Below, in pieces: positions 41,620 through 51,499 of a stretch of DNA of 64,000 nt. Every line of letters begins with the position of its first letter. The first letter of the stretch is position 1. Below the pieces are notes generated by a model. That model made no database searches, was not told where the DNA came from, and was given only the letters and a program-made list of their open reading frames with translations. The DNA comes from Beijerinckiaceae bacterium (GTDB taxonomy: Bacteria; Pseudomonadota; Alphaproteobacteria; Rhizobiales; Beijerinckiaceae), in NCBI GenBank assembly GCA_027532775.1, contig JAPZTO010000002.1, forward strand, positions 248,001 through 312,000. Reading direction: 5' to 3'. The position numbers and the translations under genes were made by a program.

Positions 41620-42840
41620 ATGGCCGGGCTGCTGCCGGTTGAGGATGCGCTGGCCTTGCTGGTTGCGGCCGGCGCCGCCCATCCCCGTCGGCAGGAGATG
41701 GTGCCTGTCCAGCAAGCGAGTGGCCGCGTACTTGCGGCGGATCTCACCGCGCTTCGCACGCAGCCGCCGGCGGCCATGTCCGCCATGGACGGCTTCGCCC
41801 TTCGCGCGTCTGACGGCGCCGCGCCGGGTGCGTCTCTCCGGATTATCGGCGAAAGCGCGGCGGGCCATCCGTTTGCCGGTACGATTGGTACCGGTGAAGC
41901 GATCCGGATCTATACCGGCGCGATTCTCCCCGCGGGGGCGGATTGCGTCGTCATGCAGGAAAATGCCACGGCCGAGGGCGCGGAACTGCGCCTGACCGTC
42001 GCCGCGCAGGTGGGCCGCCACGTCCGCCCCTCCGGCTGTGATTTCCACGAGGGGCAGACCTTGCTATCCGCCGGAACCCGCCTCACGCCCGGCCATATCG
42101 CGCTGGCCGGGGCGATGAACCATGCGGAAATTCCCGTCTTTGCCCGGCCGCGGATCGGCGTGCTGGCCACCGGCGACGAGCTGGTCCTGCCCGGCGCCCC
42201 GCGCGCGCCGCACCAGATCGTCGCGACAAATGCCTTCGCCGCCATGGCCATGATGCGGCCGATGGAAGTGGACATCGTCGATCTCGGCATCGCGGCGGAT
42301 TCGCCGGAGGCCCTGAATGGAGCCATCGACCGGGCTCTGGCGGAGGCGGTGGATTGCCTCGTTACCATCGGCGGCGCCTCGGTTGGCAAGCATGATCTCG
42401 TCCGGCCCGTTGCGGCCGCGCGTGGGGCAGAGCTGGCCTTCTACAAGATCGCGATGCGGCCTGGAAAACCGCTGAATTTCGGCCGGCTGGGGCCCATGCT
42501 TCTGCTCGGCCTGCCCGGCAATCCGGTTTCGGCGCTGGTCTGCACGCGCCTGTTCCTGCTGCCGCTGATCGCCGCTATGCAGGGTGATGCCAGCGCCGGG
42601 CAGGACCGCAGCGAGGCGGCGATCCTCGGCGCAGCGTTCCCCGCCAATGACGAGCGGCAGGACTACGTCCGCGTCATGCTCGAGCGCGATGCCCGCGGGC
42701 TCTGGATCGCCCGGCCGGCCGGCGGGCAGGATTCCTCTTTCCTTTCGGTGCTGGCGCGGGCCGATGGCCTGCTCATCCGGCCGCCGCATGCCCCTGCAGG
42801 CCAGCCGGGAGACCCGGCGCGCGTGCTCCGGCTCGGTTGA
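41620..42840 (+). CDS. moeA: Molybdopterin molybdenumtransferase
   Basis: Inserts molybdate (or tungstate) into adenylated molybdopterin, 406 residues. The expected blocks are seen: MSAMDGFALRASDG near 50, IYTGAILPAGADCVVMQE near 108, RPRIGVLATGDELV near 178, VTIGGASVGKHDLV, MRPGKPLNFG and LLGLPGNPVSALV. It is in the trpD-trpC-moaC-moeA transcript. The product would serve the formate dehydrogenase at the window end. Confidence 0.97.
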   Translation: MAGLLPVEDALALLVAAGAAHPRRQEMVPVQQASGRVLAADLTALRTQPPAAMSAMDGFALRASDGAAPGASLRIIGESAAGHPFAGTIGTGEAIRIYTGAILPAGADCVVMQENATAEGAELRLTVAAQVGRHVRPSGCDFHEGQTLLSAGTRLTPGHIALAGAMNHAEIPVFARPRIGVLATGDELVLPGAPRAPHQIVATNAFAAMAMMRPMEVDIVDLGIAADSPEALNGAIDRALAEAVDCLVTIGGASVGKHDLVRPVAAARGAELAFYKIAMRPGKPLNFGRLGPMLLLGLPGNPVSALVCTRLFLLPLIAAMQGDASAGQDRSEAAILGAAFPANDERQDYVRVMLERDARGLWIARPAGGQDSSFLSVLARADGLLIRPPHAPAGQPGDPARVLRLG

Positions 42841-42854
42841 TTTCCGACGAACAG

Positions 42855-42889
42855 TTGCGGAACATCGGCTGAACATGGTATCAATGTTC
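42855..42889 (+). promoter_or_regulatory. lexA promoter with SOS operator
   Basis: GAAC-N7-GAAC at 42860-42874 matches the alphaproteobacterial LexA box exactly. It lies in the spacer of a plausible promoter (TTGCGG at 42855-42860, TATCAA at 42879-42884, 18-base spacing), as expected for repression. A third half-site, inverted (ATGTTC, 42884-42889), forms GAACAT-N7-ATGTTC with the second GAAC. The start codon is 52 bases after the box, consistent with autoregulation of lexA. Confidence 0.75.
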
Positions 42890-42926
42890 TGTCTTTGTTT
42901 TGGGTGATTCCCGGGAGTTGGGTGCC

Positions 42927-43631
42927 ATGCTCACCAAGAAGCAGATCGAGCTGTTGCGGTTCATCCATGAGCGGCTGACCGAGAACGGGGTTCCCCCCTC
43001 CTTCGACGAAATGAAGGAAGCGCTTGACCTGCGCTCGAAATCGGGGATCCACCGGTTGATCCTGGCGCTGGAGGAGCGCGGCTTCATCCGGCGGCTGCCC
43101 AACCGGGCGCGGGCGCTGGAGGTGATCCGCCTGCCCGATGCCTATGTGCCCCGCCCCGGCCGGCAACGCTTTTCGCCCAGCGTGATCGAGGGCCATCTCG
43201 GCAAGGTGCGCCCGTCAGCCGCAGCGCCTGAACCGGTCGAGCCCAGCCGCGCCGTCGCCATTCCCGTAATGGGCCGGATCGCCGCCGGCACGCCGATCTC
43301 CGCCATCCAGAGCCGCAGCCACACGGTGGATGTCTCGCCGGAATTCCTTAGCCATGGCGAGCATTACGGGCTGGAGGTGCGCGGGGATTCGATGATCGAG
43401 GCCGGCATTTTCGACGGCGATCTCGTGATCATCCGCAAGCAGGATACCGCCGATACCGGCGATATCGTGGTGGCCCTGATCGATGATGAGGAAGCCACGC
43501 TGAAGCGGCTGCGCCGCAAGGGGGCCTCCATCGCGCTCGAGGCGGCCAATCCGAATTACGAGACACGGATTTTCGGGCCGGACCGCGTTCGCGTGCAGGG
43601 CAAGCTCGTCAGCCTGGTTCGTCGCTACTGA
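42927..43631 (+). CDS. lexA: SOS repressor LexA
   Basis: Self-cleaving repressor of the DNA-damage response, 234 residues. N-terminal winged-helix DNA-binding domain at 1-65 ([16 protein letters not shown] ... SKSGIHRLI), cleavage site A120-G121 in GRIAAGTPI, and S24 peptidase dyad S155 (RGDSMIEAG) and K193 ([10 protein letters not shown]). The start is the ATG of MLTKKQ, the normal LexA start; nine in-frame upstream codons are ignored. The 3' end overlaps the convergent comEC by 23 bases. Confidence 0.98.
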   Translation: MLTKKQIELLRFIHERLTENGVPPSFDEMKEALDLRSKSGIHRLILALEERGFIRRLPNRARALEVIRLPDAYVPRPGRQRFSPSVIEGHLGKVRPSAAAPEPVEPSRAVAIPVMGRIAAGTPISAIQSRSHTVDVSPEFLSHGEHYGLEVRGDSMIEAGIFDGDLVIIRKQDTADTGDIVVALIDDEEATLKRLRRKGASIALEAANPNYETRIFGPDRVRVQGKLVSLVRRY

Positions 43632-45894
43632 TCCCCGGCTCGATCGGGGGCGCTTCCGGGCCCCTTCCCTCGTCGCCGGCAAGATCCGGCGACGCTCCGG
43701 CCTTCCTGTTGTCTGCCCCGACTTTCGGACGGCTTTCTCCTTCCGCGAGCAGAAGCTGCCATGGCCGGTGTTGGTGCGCTGCGCGCGTGCCTTCGACCCG
43801 CCAGCCGCCATCGGCCTGAGCCCAGAGCCAGAGCGTTCCTTGCTGGCGGAGCGTCCGGGCATCGACGGGCACGCGGTCCGGAGGGCAGATCCGGTTCTCG
43901 AGCGGCGTGACGAGGATGTCTGCGCGGGCACAATCCTCACGCAGGGCTTCGGGCCTTTGCGGGAAAGCGAGCCAGCGGCCATCGGCAAGGCGCAAGGTGC
44001 AGCCGAGCTTGTCACAGCGGACGCCGTCTTTCAGGTCGGGCGCCTTGGGCAGGCGTGGATCGCCCAGAGCCGGAAGCCATTGGCCGAGAACGAAATCCGG
44101 CGATGGACCGAAGGACAGCACGCGGTAGGCGCCGCCCTCCCCGCGCGCCAGAAGGATCCGCCCACTCTCGTGCACGATCAGGTCCGGCCGGGCGGGCATG
44201 GCCAGGGAAGCCAGCCAGAGCGCGAAGGGCCCGATCGCCAGCGCCCGCAGGCGGCTGACCGGCAGGATCAGCAGGGCCATGGCAAGGACCAGCGCGCCGA
44301 ACTGCGAATGGCGCAGGAGCGGCGCCGGCAGGCTGGCCTTGTCGAAGCCGGACACCCATTCTGCCACGGCCATGACCCCCCGGATTCCATGGCCCATCAG
44401 CCGCCAGACCGGCTCGTCGAGGCCGAACGGATAGAGCAGGCTCCCGGCTACCGCAGCCGGCATGACGACGAGCGACACGAGCGGAATGCCGAGCGCGTTG
44501 CCGATCAGCCCGAATGGGTTCACCCGGTAGAAATGGTAGGCGGCGAAGGGCGCGGTAGCGAGGCTGGCCACCAGGGTGGTGACAACGATCCCGGCAAAGG
44601 CGGTCAGGATCCAGCGGGTCCAGGTGCCGGCTCGGCTGCTGGCGCCGTCCTGCTCCGGCCGGGCGGGCCGCCAGAGCCCCTGTGCGGCGATCAGCGCGGC
44701 AACGGCGGCATAGGACATCTGGAAGGACGGGCCAAGCAGGGCCTCCGGCTGGAAGGTCAGCACCAGCAGGGCCGAGAGCGCGAGGTTGCGCATCGCGAGG
44801 GCCGGCCGGTCGAGCAGGATCGCACCCAGCATCACCAGCGTCATGACGAGCGAGCGGATCGTCGCCACTTCCGAGCCGGCAAAGAGGCAATAGGCCGTGG
44901 CGCCCAGCATGGCGCCCAATGCGGCGATCTTGCGGATCGGCCAACGCAGGGCGAGCCTTGTCGAGAGGGCGAGCCCGGCCCGGATGGACCAGAACAGCAC
45001 GCCGGCGGCGAGCACCATGTGGAGGCCGGAAATCGAGACGATATGGTAGAGGCCCGACAGGCGCAGCGCGTCATTCGCGTCGTCCGGGATGAGGCCGCGC
45101 TTGCCGGTGACCAAAGCGGCGGCAACAGCGCCGGCGGGCCCCTCGATGATCCCGGCGATCCGCCGTGTGAGCAGGTTGCGGGCCTCGTCGAGTTGCGCGA
45201 GCCGGGCCAGCATGGCGGGAGGCGGCGGCGCCTCGGCCCAGGGGCGCACCGGCCCGATGGCGTAGCCGATCGCGCCGATGCCGCGGAAGAAGGCCTCGCG
45301 CCGGAAATCGAACCCGCCCGGCAGCGCAGCACCGGCTGGCGGGGCGAGGCTGGCGCGGAGCGTCACGGCGGAGCCTGTGGGCAAGGCCAACTGGCCCGGC
45401 AGGCCGATCTTGACGCGATACGGTGTCTCCGCCGGCGCGAGGCCTTCCACCTTGTGTACGCGCAGCAGGATGCGGCTGCGCTGCGGCGTGAATTCGATTG
45501 TCTCGATATGGCCCTGCACCTCCGCCATGAGCGTCCGGCTGGCCACGGGCGCGGCCACGAGGGCGCTGCGGAGACTGCCCGCAATCATGCCGAGGCTGGC
45601 CATGAGCGCCAGCAGGGCGAACCAGCGCCGCCCGCCTCCGACAAGGCCCGCCAGCGCGCCGAGCAGGATGGCGAGGATCGGCGCGGCCCAGAGAGAGGGT
45701 TCGGCCGGCAGGCTGAAATAGGCAAGGATGCCCGCGCCATAGGCGACGGGAAGCCAGAGAAAGCCGGTCCGCCGGCTGGCTTCCTGCGCAAGGCAGTTCG
45801 AAAGAATGACCGGAAGCCGCGACCATGCAGGCAGCGCCAACGGGGTTGGACCGGCAGGCAGTGCGGCCGGCCGGGCGGCGGCACGGGGCTTCAT
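43609..45894 (-). CDS. comEC: ComEC/Rec2 family DNA-uptake membrane channel
   Basis: Inner-membrane channel protein for DNA uptake, 761 residues. After an Ala/Pro-rich N-terminus it has two early hydrophobic segments, a soluble DUF4131 region (about 60-235), and the polytopic Competence domain (about 255-560) with [18 protein letters not shown]. The C-terminal part (about 570-720) lacks the HxHxDH metal motif of the metallo-beta-lactamase domain seen in Gram-positive ComEC. It converges on lexA, overlapping its end, and diverges from gltX across 160 bases. Confidence 0.93.
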   Translation of the reverse strand: MKPRAAARPAALPAGPTPLALPAWSRLPVILSNCLAQEASRRTGFLWLPVAYGAGILAYFSLPAEPSLWAAPILAILLGALAGLVGGGRRWFALLALMASLGMIAGSLRSALVAAPVASRTLMAEVQGHIETIEFTPQRSRILLRVHKVEGLAPAETPYRVKIGLPGQLALPTGSAVTLRASLAPPAGAALPGGFDFRREAFFRGIGAIGYAIGPVRPWAEAPPPPAMLARLAQLDEARNLLTRRIAGIIEGPAGAVAAALVTGKRGLIPDDANDALRLSGLYHIVSISGLHMVLAAGVLFWSIRAGLALSTRLALRWPIRKIAALGAMLGATAYCLFAGSEVATIRSLVMTLVMLGAILLDRPALAMRNLALSALLVLTFQPEALLGPSFQMSYAAVAALIAAQGLWRPARPEQDGASSRAGTWTRWILTAFAGIVVTTLVASLATAPFAAYHFYRVNPFGLIGNALGIPLVSLVVMPAAVAGSLLYPFGLDEPVWRLMGHGIRGVMAVAEWVSGFDKASLPAPLLRHSQFGALVLAMALLILPVSRLRALAIGPFALWLASLAMPARPDLIVHESGRILLARGEGGAYRVLSFGPSPDFVLGQWLPALGDPRLPKAPDLKDGVRCDKLGCTLRLADGRWLAFPQRPEALREDCARADILVTPLENRICPPDRVPVDARTLRQQGTLWLWAQADGGWRVEGTRAAHQHRPWQLLLAEGESRPKVGADNRKAGASPDLAGDEGRGPEAPPIEPGISSDEPG

Positions 45895-46054
45895 CGGCCC
45901 CGCTCCGGAGGGTTTCCGATGCCGTGCGGCGAGCCGTTGGGCGGCTTCTTGTGGTTTGGCGGCGGCATGGGGCTTTCCGTCCAGCTTGCCCCCATGCTAG
46001 AGCCCCGTTTCGGCCACCGCAATGGTGCCCGCCCCCGATTGATGGTTCCTCCGC

Positions 46055-47485
46055 ATGCCCGATCCGATCGTCACCCGCTTCGCCCCCTCGCCGACCGGTT
46101 TTCTCCATATCGGCGGTGGCCGCACGGCCTTGTTCAACTGGCTGCTGGCGAAGAAGCTCGGGGGCAAGATGCTGCTGCGGATCGAGGATACCGACCGCGC
46201 CCGCTCCACCAAAGAGGCGATCGACGCGATCCTCGACGGGCTGCACTGGCTGGGCCTGACTTGGGATGGCGACGTGGTCTACCAGTTCGCACGCGCCGCC
46301 CGCCACCGCGAGGTGGCGGAGGACATGCTGGCCAAGGGCAAGGCCTATCATTGCTACGCGACGCCGGAGGAGCTCGAGGCGATGCGCGAGGAGGCCAAGG
46401 CGCAGGGCAAACCCATGCGCTATGATGGCCGCTGGCGCGACCGAAGCGAGGCCGACCGGCAGGAGGCTGCCGCGCGGGGCCTCAAGCCGGTGATCCGTCT
46501 GAAGGCGCCGCAGACCGGCGAAACGGTGGTCGAGGATCTTGTCCAGGGCCGCGTGACGTGGGCGAACGAGAATCTCGACGATCTCGTGCTGCTGCGCTCG
46601 GATGGCACCCCGACCTACATGCTTGCCGTGGTCGTGGATGACCATGACATGGCGGTCACGCATGTGATCCGCGGCGATGACCACCTGACCAATGCTGCCC
46701 GGCAGACGCAGATCTACGAGGCGAATGGCTGGAAAGTGCCGGCCATGGCGCATATCCCGCTGATCCACGGCGCGGATGGCGCGAAGCTCTCCAAGCGCCA
46801 TGGCGCACTCGGCGTCGATGCCTATCGCGCGCTCGGCTACCTTCCGGCGGCGCTCCGCAACTATCTCGTCCGGCTGGGCTGGAGCTTCGGCGACCAGGAA
46901 ATTTTCTCGACCGAGGAAATGATCGCGGCGTTCGACCTCAAGAATGTCGGCCGCTCGCCGGCGCGATTCGATTTCGCCAAGCTGGAAAACATCAACGGCC
47001 ATTACATGCGCCATACGCCGGATGCCGAGATTATGGCGGCGATCGAGCAGGTGCTGCCGCATATCGAGGGCGGCGCGGATATTGCGGCACGGCTCGAGAC
47101 CGGGCTGCGCGCCAAGTGGCTGGAGGCGATGCCGGGCCTCAAGGAACGCGCGAAGACGCTGGTCGAACTGATCGACGGCGCGAAGTTCCTCTATGCCGCG
47201 CGGCCGCTGCCGCTCGACGACAAGGCCCGCGAGATTCTCGAAAAGGGCGGCCGCGCGGTGCTGAAGGCTCTCCTGCCCCGGCTCGAGGCGGTGACGCAGT
47301 GGGATGCCGCCACACTGGAGGCCGCAGTACGCGCGGAATCGGAAGCGACCGGGCAGAAGCTGGGCATGCTCGCTCAACCCTTGCGTGCGGCCTTGACCGG
47401 GCGTTCAACATCGCCGGGAATTTTTGACGTTTTCGCCGTGATCGGCCGGGAGGAAAGCCTCGCCCGGATCCGCGACCAAGCCTAG
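46055..47485 (+). CDS. gltX: Glutamyl-tRNA synthetase
   Basis: Class-I synthetase charging tRNA-Glu, 476 residues. The HIGH-type motif is [20 protein letters not shown] near 9-27 and the KMSKS-type motif is [10 protein letters not shown] near 245-254. Many alphaproteobacteria have two gltX genes, one of which also charges tRNA-Gln; which class this is cannot be decided here. The order lexA-comEC-gltX-gltA is conserved in the group. Confidence 0.97.
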   Translation: MPDPIVTRFAPSPTGFLHIGGGRTALFNWLLAKKLGGKMLLRIEDTDRARSTKEAIDAILDGLHWLGLTWDGDVVYQFARAARHREVAEDMLAKGKAYHCYATPEELEAMREEAKAQGKPMRYDGRWRDRSEADRQEAAARGLKPVIRLKAPQTGETVVEDLVQGRVTWANENLDDLVLLRSDGTPTYMLAVVVDDHDMAVTHVIRGDDHLTNAARQTQIYEANGWKVPAMAHIPLIHGADGAKLSKRHGALGVDAYRALGYLPAALRNYLVRLGWSFGDQEIFSTEEMIAAFDLKNVGRSPARFDFAKLENINGHYMRHTPDAEIMAAIEQVLPHIEGGADIAARLETGLRAKWLEAMPGLKERAKTLVELIDGAKFLYAARPLPLDDKAREILEKGGRAVLKALLPRLEAVTQWDAATLEAAVRAESEATGQKLGMLAQPLRAALTGRSTSPGIFDVFAVIGREESLARIRDQA

Positions 47486-47503
47486 GAAAACCGGCGGTTT
47501 TCC
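47485..47503 (+). terminator. Hairpin at the gltX stop codon
   Basis: GGAAAACC (47485-47492), a GGC loop and GGTTTTCC (47496-47503) form a perfect 8-bp stem that begins at the last base of the gltX stop codon. It lacks a clean T tail but lies between gltX and the separately expressed gltA, so it is a plausible transcript end. Confidence 0.4.
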
Positions 47504-47560
47504 GGGATCCGGGTCTCGGGTCCCTGTTCGGCAGCCGGTCATATTGGCCGGAAGCCCAAC

Positions 47561-47589
47561 TTGAACCTGAACGGATGTTAAGCTACGGA
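47561..47589 (+). promoter_or_regulatory. Possible gltA promoter
   Basis: TTGAAC at 47561-47566 and TACGGA at 47584-47589 with 17-base spacing, 92 bases ahead of gltA. The -35 is good, the -10 weak. The 195-base gap after gltX implies a separate promoter somewhere here. Confidence 0.3.
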
Positions 47590-47680
47590 ACTGCTCGACC
47601 ATGCGGCACTGCAACACGCGGGGCCGCGGCGGTGCTGCTGGCGGGGGGCCAGGCGCACCCAAGCGCTAGAGGAGTTTGCC

Positions 47681-48973
47681 ATGACCGCGCATATGACAAC
47701 GCTGAAAGTGGGCGACGAGGTCGTCGATCTTCCGGTGAAAGAAGGGTCGATCGGGCCGGCAGTTGTCGATATCGGCAAGCTCTACGGTCAGACCGGCATG
47801 TTCACCTATGATCCGGGCTTCACCTCGACTGCTTCCTGCGAATCGAAGATCACCTATATCGACGGCGACGAAGGCGTGCTGCTCTATCGCGGTTACCCGA
47901 TCGAACAGCTCGCCGAACATGGCGACTTCCTCGAGACCTGCTACCTGCTGCTGTACGGCGAGTTGCCGACGCCGACCCAGAAATCCGATTTCGACTATCG
48001 CGTCACGCGCCATACGATGGTGCACGAGCAGATGATGCGGTTCTTCCAGGGCTTCCGCCGTGACGCCCACCCGATGGCGGTGATGGTGGCCTCGGTCGGC
48101 GCACTTTCGGCCTTCTACCATGACTCGACCGACATTTCGGATCCGTATCAGCGCATGGTCGCCTCGATGCGCATGATCGCCAAGATGCCGACGCTGGCCT
48201 CGATGGCGTTCAAATACTCGATCGGCCAGCCCTTCGTGTATCCGAAGAACGATCTCGACTATACCTCGAACTTCCTGCGCATGTGCTTCGCGGTGCCGTG
48301 CGAGGAATACAAGGTCAACCCGGTGCTGAGCCGGGCGCTGGACCGGATCTTCATCCTCCATGCCGATCACGAGCAGAATGCCTCGACCTCGACTGTCCGT
48401 CTGGCCGGTTCGTCGGGCGCCAACCCCTTCGCCTGTATCGCCGCCGGCATTGCCTGCCTCTGGGGCCCGGCCCATGGCGGCGCGAACGAGGCCGCCCTGC
48501 AGATGCTGCAGGAAATTGGCTCGGTCGACAATATTCCGAAATACATCGCCAAGGCGAAGGACAAGAACGATCCGTTCCGCCTGATGGGCTTCGGCCACCG
48601 CGTCTACAAGAACTACGATCCGCGCGCCAAGATCATGCAGAAGACCTGCCATGAGGTGCTGAACGAACTCGGGATCAAGGACGATCCCCTGCTCGACGTG
48701 GCGGTGGAACTCGAACGCATCGCGCTGTCGGACAGCTATTTCATCGAGAAGAAGCTCTATCCGAATATCGACTTCTATTCGGGCATCACGCTGAAGGCGA
48801 TGGGCTTCCCGACCGACATGTTCACCGTGCTGTTCGCTTTGGCCCGCACCGTTGGCTGGATCGCGCAGTGGAAGGAAATGATCGAGGATCCGAGCCAGCG
48901 CATCGGCCGTCCGCGCCAGCTCTATACCGGCGAGCCGGCCCGCGATTACGTGCCGATGGCGCAGCGGCGGTAA
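47681..48973 (+). CDS. gltA: Citrate synthase (type II)
   Basis: First enzyme of the TCA cycle, condensing oxaloacetate with acetyl-CoA from the pyruvate dehydrogenase encoded nearby. It is 430 residues. Typical blocks are the [20 protein letters not shown]-terminal region, [20 protein letters not shown] with a catalytic histidine, [12 protein letters not shown] with the second histidine, and [15 protein letters not shown]. The ATG is preceded by an AGAGGAG site. A strong bidirectional terminator follows. Confidence 0.98.
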   Translation: MTAHMTTLKVGDEVVDLPVKEGSIGPAVVDIGKLYGQTGMFTYDPGFTSTASCESKITYIDGDEGVLLYRGYPIEQLAEHGDFLETCYLLLYGELPTPTQKSDFDYRVTRHTMVHEQMMRFFQGFRRDAHPMAVMVASVGALSAFYHDSTDISDPYQRMVASMRMIAKMPTLASMAFKYSIGQPFVYPKNDLDYTSNFLRMCFAVPCEEYKVNPVLSRALDRIFILHADHEQNASTSTVRLAGSSGANPFACIAAGIACLWGPAHGGANEAALQMLQEIGSVDNIPKYIAKAKDKNDPFRLMGFGHRVYKNYDPRAKIMQKTCHEVLNELGIKDDPLLDVAVELERIALSDSYFIEKKLYPNIDFYSGITLKAMGFPTDMFTVLFALARTVGWIAQWKEMIEDPSQRIGRPRQLYTGEPARDYVPMAQRR

Positions 48974-49101
48974 GGGTTTGGTTTTGGGCTTGCGCGGCTT
49001 CGCCGCGCAGGTTCCCTCGCATAAGCTCGGGCGCCCGTTCGGGCTTCGGCAGGGTCAGCGCGTCCTGAGAGTATGGCGCGATTGCAGTGATGGCATACAA
49101 G

Positions 49102-49126
49102 AAAGGCGCCGCGAGGCGCCTTTTTT
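49102..49126. terminator. Bidirectional intrinsic terminator after gltA
   Basis: AAGGCGCC-gcga-GGCGCCTT at 49103-49122, followed by a T run on the plus strand and preceded by A-rich sequence, so it can end both gltA (plus) and the convergent VOC gene (minus), whose stop codon is at 49125. Confidence 0.8.
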
Positions 49127-49559
49127 ATGCGGGCAGCCGCTTCGACGGCACCCAGCAATAGCCGTCCGGATCGAGAATGAAGCATTCCCGCAATCCGTGC
49201 GGCCGGTCGAGCGCTTCCCGCAGCACCATGTCGCCTCGCGCCAAAGCCCGTTGTTGTGCCTCATCGGGATCGCATTCGAACAGGCGCAATTCCACGCCTG
49301 CGCCGCGTGCTCCGGCTTCAGGCAGGAGCGAAGGCAGCGGATGCCCGGCATAAGCGGCATCTTCATGGATCTGGATCAGGATCGCGCCCAGCCGGAACAG
49401 GCCATAGCCGTCGCCGAGCCGAATCTGCGTGAAGCCAAGAACTTCGGAGAGGAAGGCCGCCGTGCGATTGCCGTTACGAACCAGCAGGTTGACCCCGAAC
49501 GGGGTCAGCGTCCGGCCGATTTCGGGGCCCGAGGCCGTAGCCAGCTTCCGGTCATCCAT
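49125..49559 (-). CDS. VOC-family (glyoxalase-like) protein
   Basis: Single-module vicinal-oxygen-chelate protein, 144 residues. The fold is visible from GVNLLVRNGNRTAAFLSEVLGFTQIRLGDGYGLFRLG near 23-60 to the C-terminal DPDGYCWVPSKR. A conserved HEDAAY segment could supply a metal ligand. The substrate is unknown. The start overlaps the glmS stop (TGATG), so it is coupled to glmS and is the last gene of a glmU-glmS operon. Confidence 0.82.
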   Translation of the reverse strand: MDDRKLATASGPEIGRTLTPFGVNLLVRNGNRTAAFLSEVLGFTQIRLGDGYGLFRLGAILIQIHEDAAYAGHPLPSLLPEAGARGAGVELRLFECDPDEAQQRALARGDMVLREALDRPHGLRECFILDPDGYCWVPSKRLPA

Positions 49560-51385
49560 CACTCCACCGTGACGCTTTTCGCGAGGTTGCGCGGCTGGTC
49601 GACATCTTTCCCCATGACCACGGCCGTGTGGTAGGCGATGAGCTGCACCGGCACCGCATAGGCGATGGCGGCGAAATCCGGCGCCATCGGCGCCATCTCG
49701 ATTTCGGCCATGGTGCGGATCGCGGCCGCCGCGCCGACGCCTTTCGGGCCGATCAGCACGATCTCGCCGCCGCGCGCCGCGACTTCCTGGATATTCGAGA
49801 CGGTCTTCTCGAACCAATGGTCCTGCGGGGCGATGACGATGACCGGCAGTATTTCGTCGATCAGCGCGATCGGGCCGTGTTTCAACTCGCCGGCGGCATA
49901 GCCCTCGGCATGGATATAGCTGATTTCCTTGAGCTTCAGCGCGCCTTCGAGGGCCAGCGGGAAGGACGTGCCGCGGCCGAGATAGAGGACATCCGTTGCC
50001 TTGGCGAGGTCGCGGGCGAGATGCTCGATCGGCTCCTCGTGGCGCAAGGCCTCGGCGATCAGGCCCGGCAGGGCAATCAGCTGGTTGACGAGTTCCGCCT
50101 CGCGCTTCGCATCGATGGCGCCGCGCGCGCGGCCCGCCGCGATGGCGAGGCTGGCCAGCACGGTGAGCTGGCAGGTGAAGGCCTTGGTCGAGGCCACGCC
50201 GATTTCCGGCCCGGCCAGCGTTGGCGCGACGACATCGCTCTCGCGGGCGATGGTCGAGGTCGGGACATTGACGATGGAGAGGATCTTGTTCCCGCTCGCC
50301 TTGGCATAGCGGAGCGTCGCCAGCGTATCGGCGGTTTCGCCGGACTGCGAGATGACGATCATCGCGTCACCCGGGGTGAGCGGCGCATCGCGGTAGCGGA
50401 ACTCCGATGCGATATCGATCTCGACCGGCAGGCGGGCGATACGCTCGAACCAGTATTTCGCGATATGGCCGGCAAGGAACGCCGTGCCACAGGCAGAAAT
50501 CGAGAGCCGTCCGATCTTCGCCCAGTCGAAAGGCAGGTCGAAGGGCAGCTTCACGCTGGCGGCGCTCATATCGACATAATGCGCGAGCGTGCGGCCCACC
50601 ACTTCCGGCTGCTCATAGATTTCCTTGAGCATGAAATGGCGGTGGTTGCCCTTGTCGACGAGGAAGGCGCCGGCCTGGCTCTTCTGGATTTTCCGCTTCA
50701 CCGGGCGGTTGTTCTCGTCATAGACCTGCGCGCCCTCGCGGGTCAGCACGGCCCAGTCCCCCTCGTCGAGATAGGAGAGCGTATCGGTGAAGGGCGCGAG
50801 CGCCAGCGCATCCGAGCCGAGATACATCTCGCCCTGGCCATAGCCGATAGCGAGCGGCGCGCCCCGGCGGGCGCCGATCAGCAGGTTGTCCTCGCCGTTG
50901 AACAGGAAGCCGAGCGCGAAAGCGCCATGGAGCATCGGCAGCGCAGAGGCAACGGCCTCACGCGGGGACTGGCCCTGCTTCATGAAGCGGGTGACCAGAT
51001 GCGCCACAACTTCGGTGTCGGTCTGTGTCACGAATTCCGCGCCCGTGGCGATCAGCTCCTCGCGCAATTCGCGGAAATTCTCGATGATGCCGTTATGGAC
51101 CACGGCAAGATGCCCGGTCGCATGCGGATGGGCGTTGTTCTCGGTCGGGCGGCCATGGGTGGCCCAGCGGGTATGGCCGATGCCGGCAAGCCCCTGCTGC
51201 GGCGCCTCGCGCAGCTTCGCCTCGAGGTTCCGCAGCTTGCCTTCGGCGCGGGTCCGGACAATGTGGCCGCCTTCGATGGTGGCAATGCCGGCGGAATCAT
51301 AGCCGCGATATTCGAGCCGCTTCAGGGCATCGACCAGCTGGAAAGCCACCGGTTCCTGTCCCAGAATTCCGACAATGCCGCACAT
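49559..51385 (-). CDS. glmS: Glucosamine-fructose-6-phosphate aminotransferase
   Basis: Makes glucosamine 6-phosphate for cell-wall and LPS precursors, 608 residues. It begins MCGIVGILG, with Cys2 becoming the N-terminal nucleophile of the glutaminase domain after Met removal, and has two SIS isomerase domains (SISACGTAFLAGHIAKY, VISQSGETADTLATLRYA and LGRGTSFPLALEGALKLKEISYIHAEGYAAGELKHGP). The start is fixed by the catalytic cysteine. It follows glmU by 114 bases. No glmS riboswitch is expected or seen. Confidence 0.98.
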   Translation of the reverse strand: MCGIVGILGQEPVAFQLVDALKRLEYRGYDSAGIATIEGGHIVRTRAEGKLRNLEAKLREAPQQGLAGIGHTRWATHGRPTENNAHPHATGHLAVVHNGIIENFRELREELIATGAEFVTQTDTEVVAHLVTRFMKQGQSPREAVASALPMLHGAFALGFLFNGEDNLLIGARRGAPLAIGYGQGEMYLGSDALALAPFTDTLSYLDEGDWAVLTREGAQVYDENNRPVKRKIQKSQAGAFLVDKGNHRHFMLKEIYEQPEVVGRTLAHYVDMSAASVKLPFDLPFDWAKIGRLSISACGTAFLAGHIAKYWFERIARLPVEIDIASEFRYRDAPLTPGDAMIVISQSGETADTLATLRYAKASGNKILSIVNVPTSTIARESDVVAPTLAGPEIGVASTKAFTCQLTVLASLAIAAGRARGAIDAKREAELVNQLIALPGLIAEALRHEEPIEHLARDLAKATDVLYLGRGTSFPLALEGALKLKEISYIHAEGYAAGELKHGPIALIDEILPVIVIAPQDHWFEKTVSNIQEVAARGGEIVLIGPKGVGAAAAIRTMAEIEMAPMAPDFAAIAYAVPVQLIAYHTAVVMGKDVDQPRNLAKSVTVE

Positions 51386-51499
51386 ATCGCTCTTCCTGTT
51401 CCGATTCCTGTCGCCGGATGGATGCCAGCCGGGCCCTTTTGGCACAAATCAACTTGCGAAACCGTTTGTGACCGGTTCCTTCGCAAGCGGCATGCCGCG

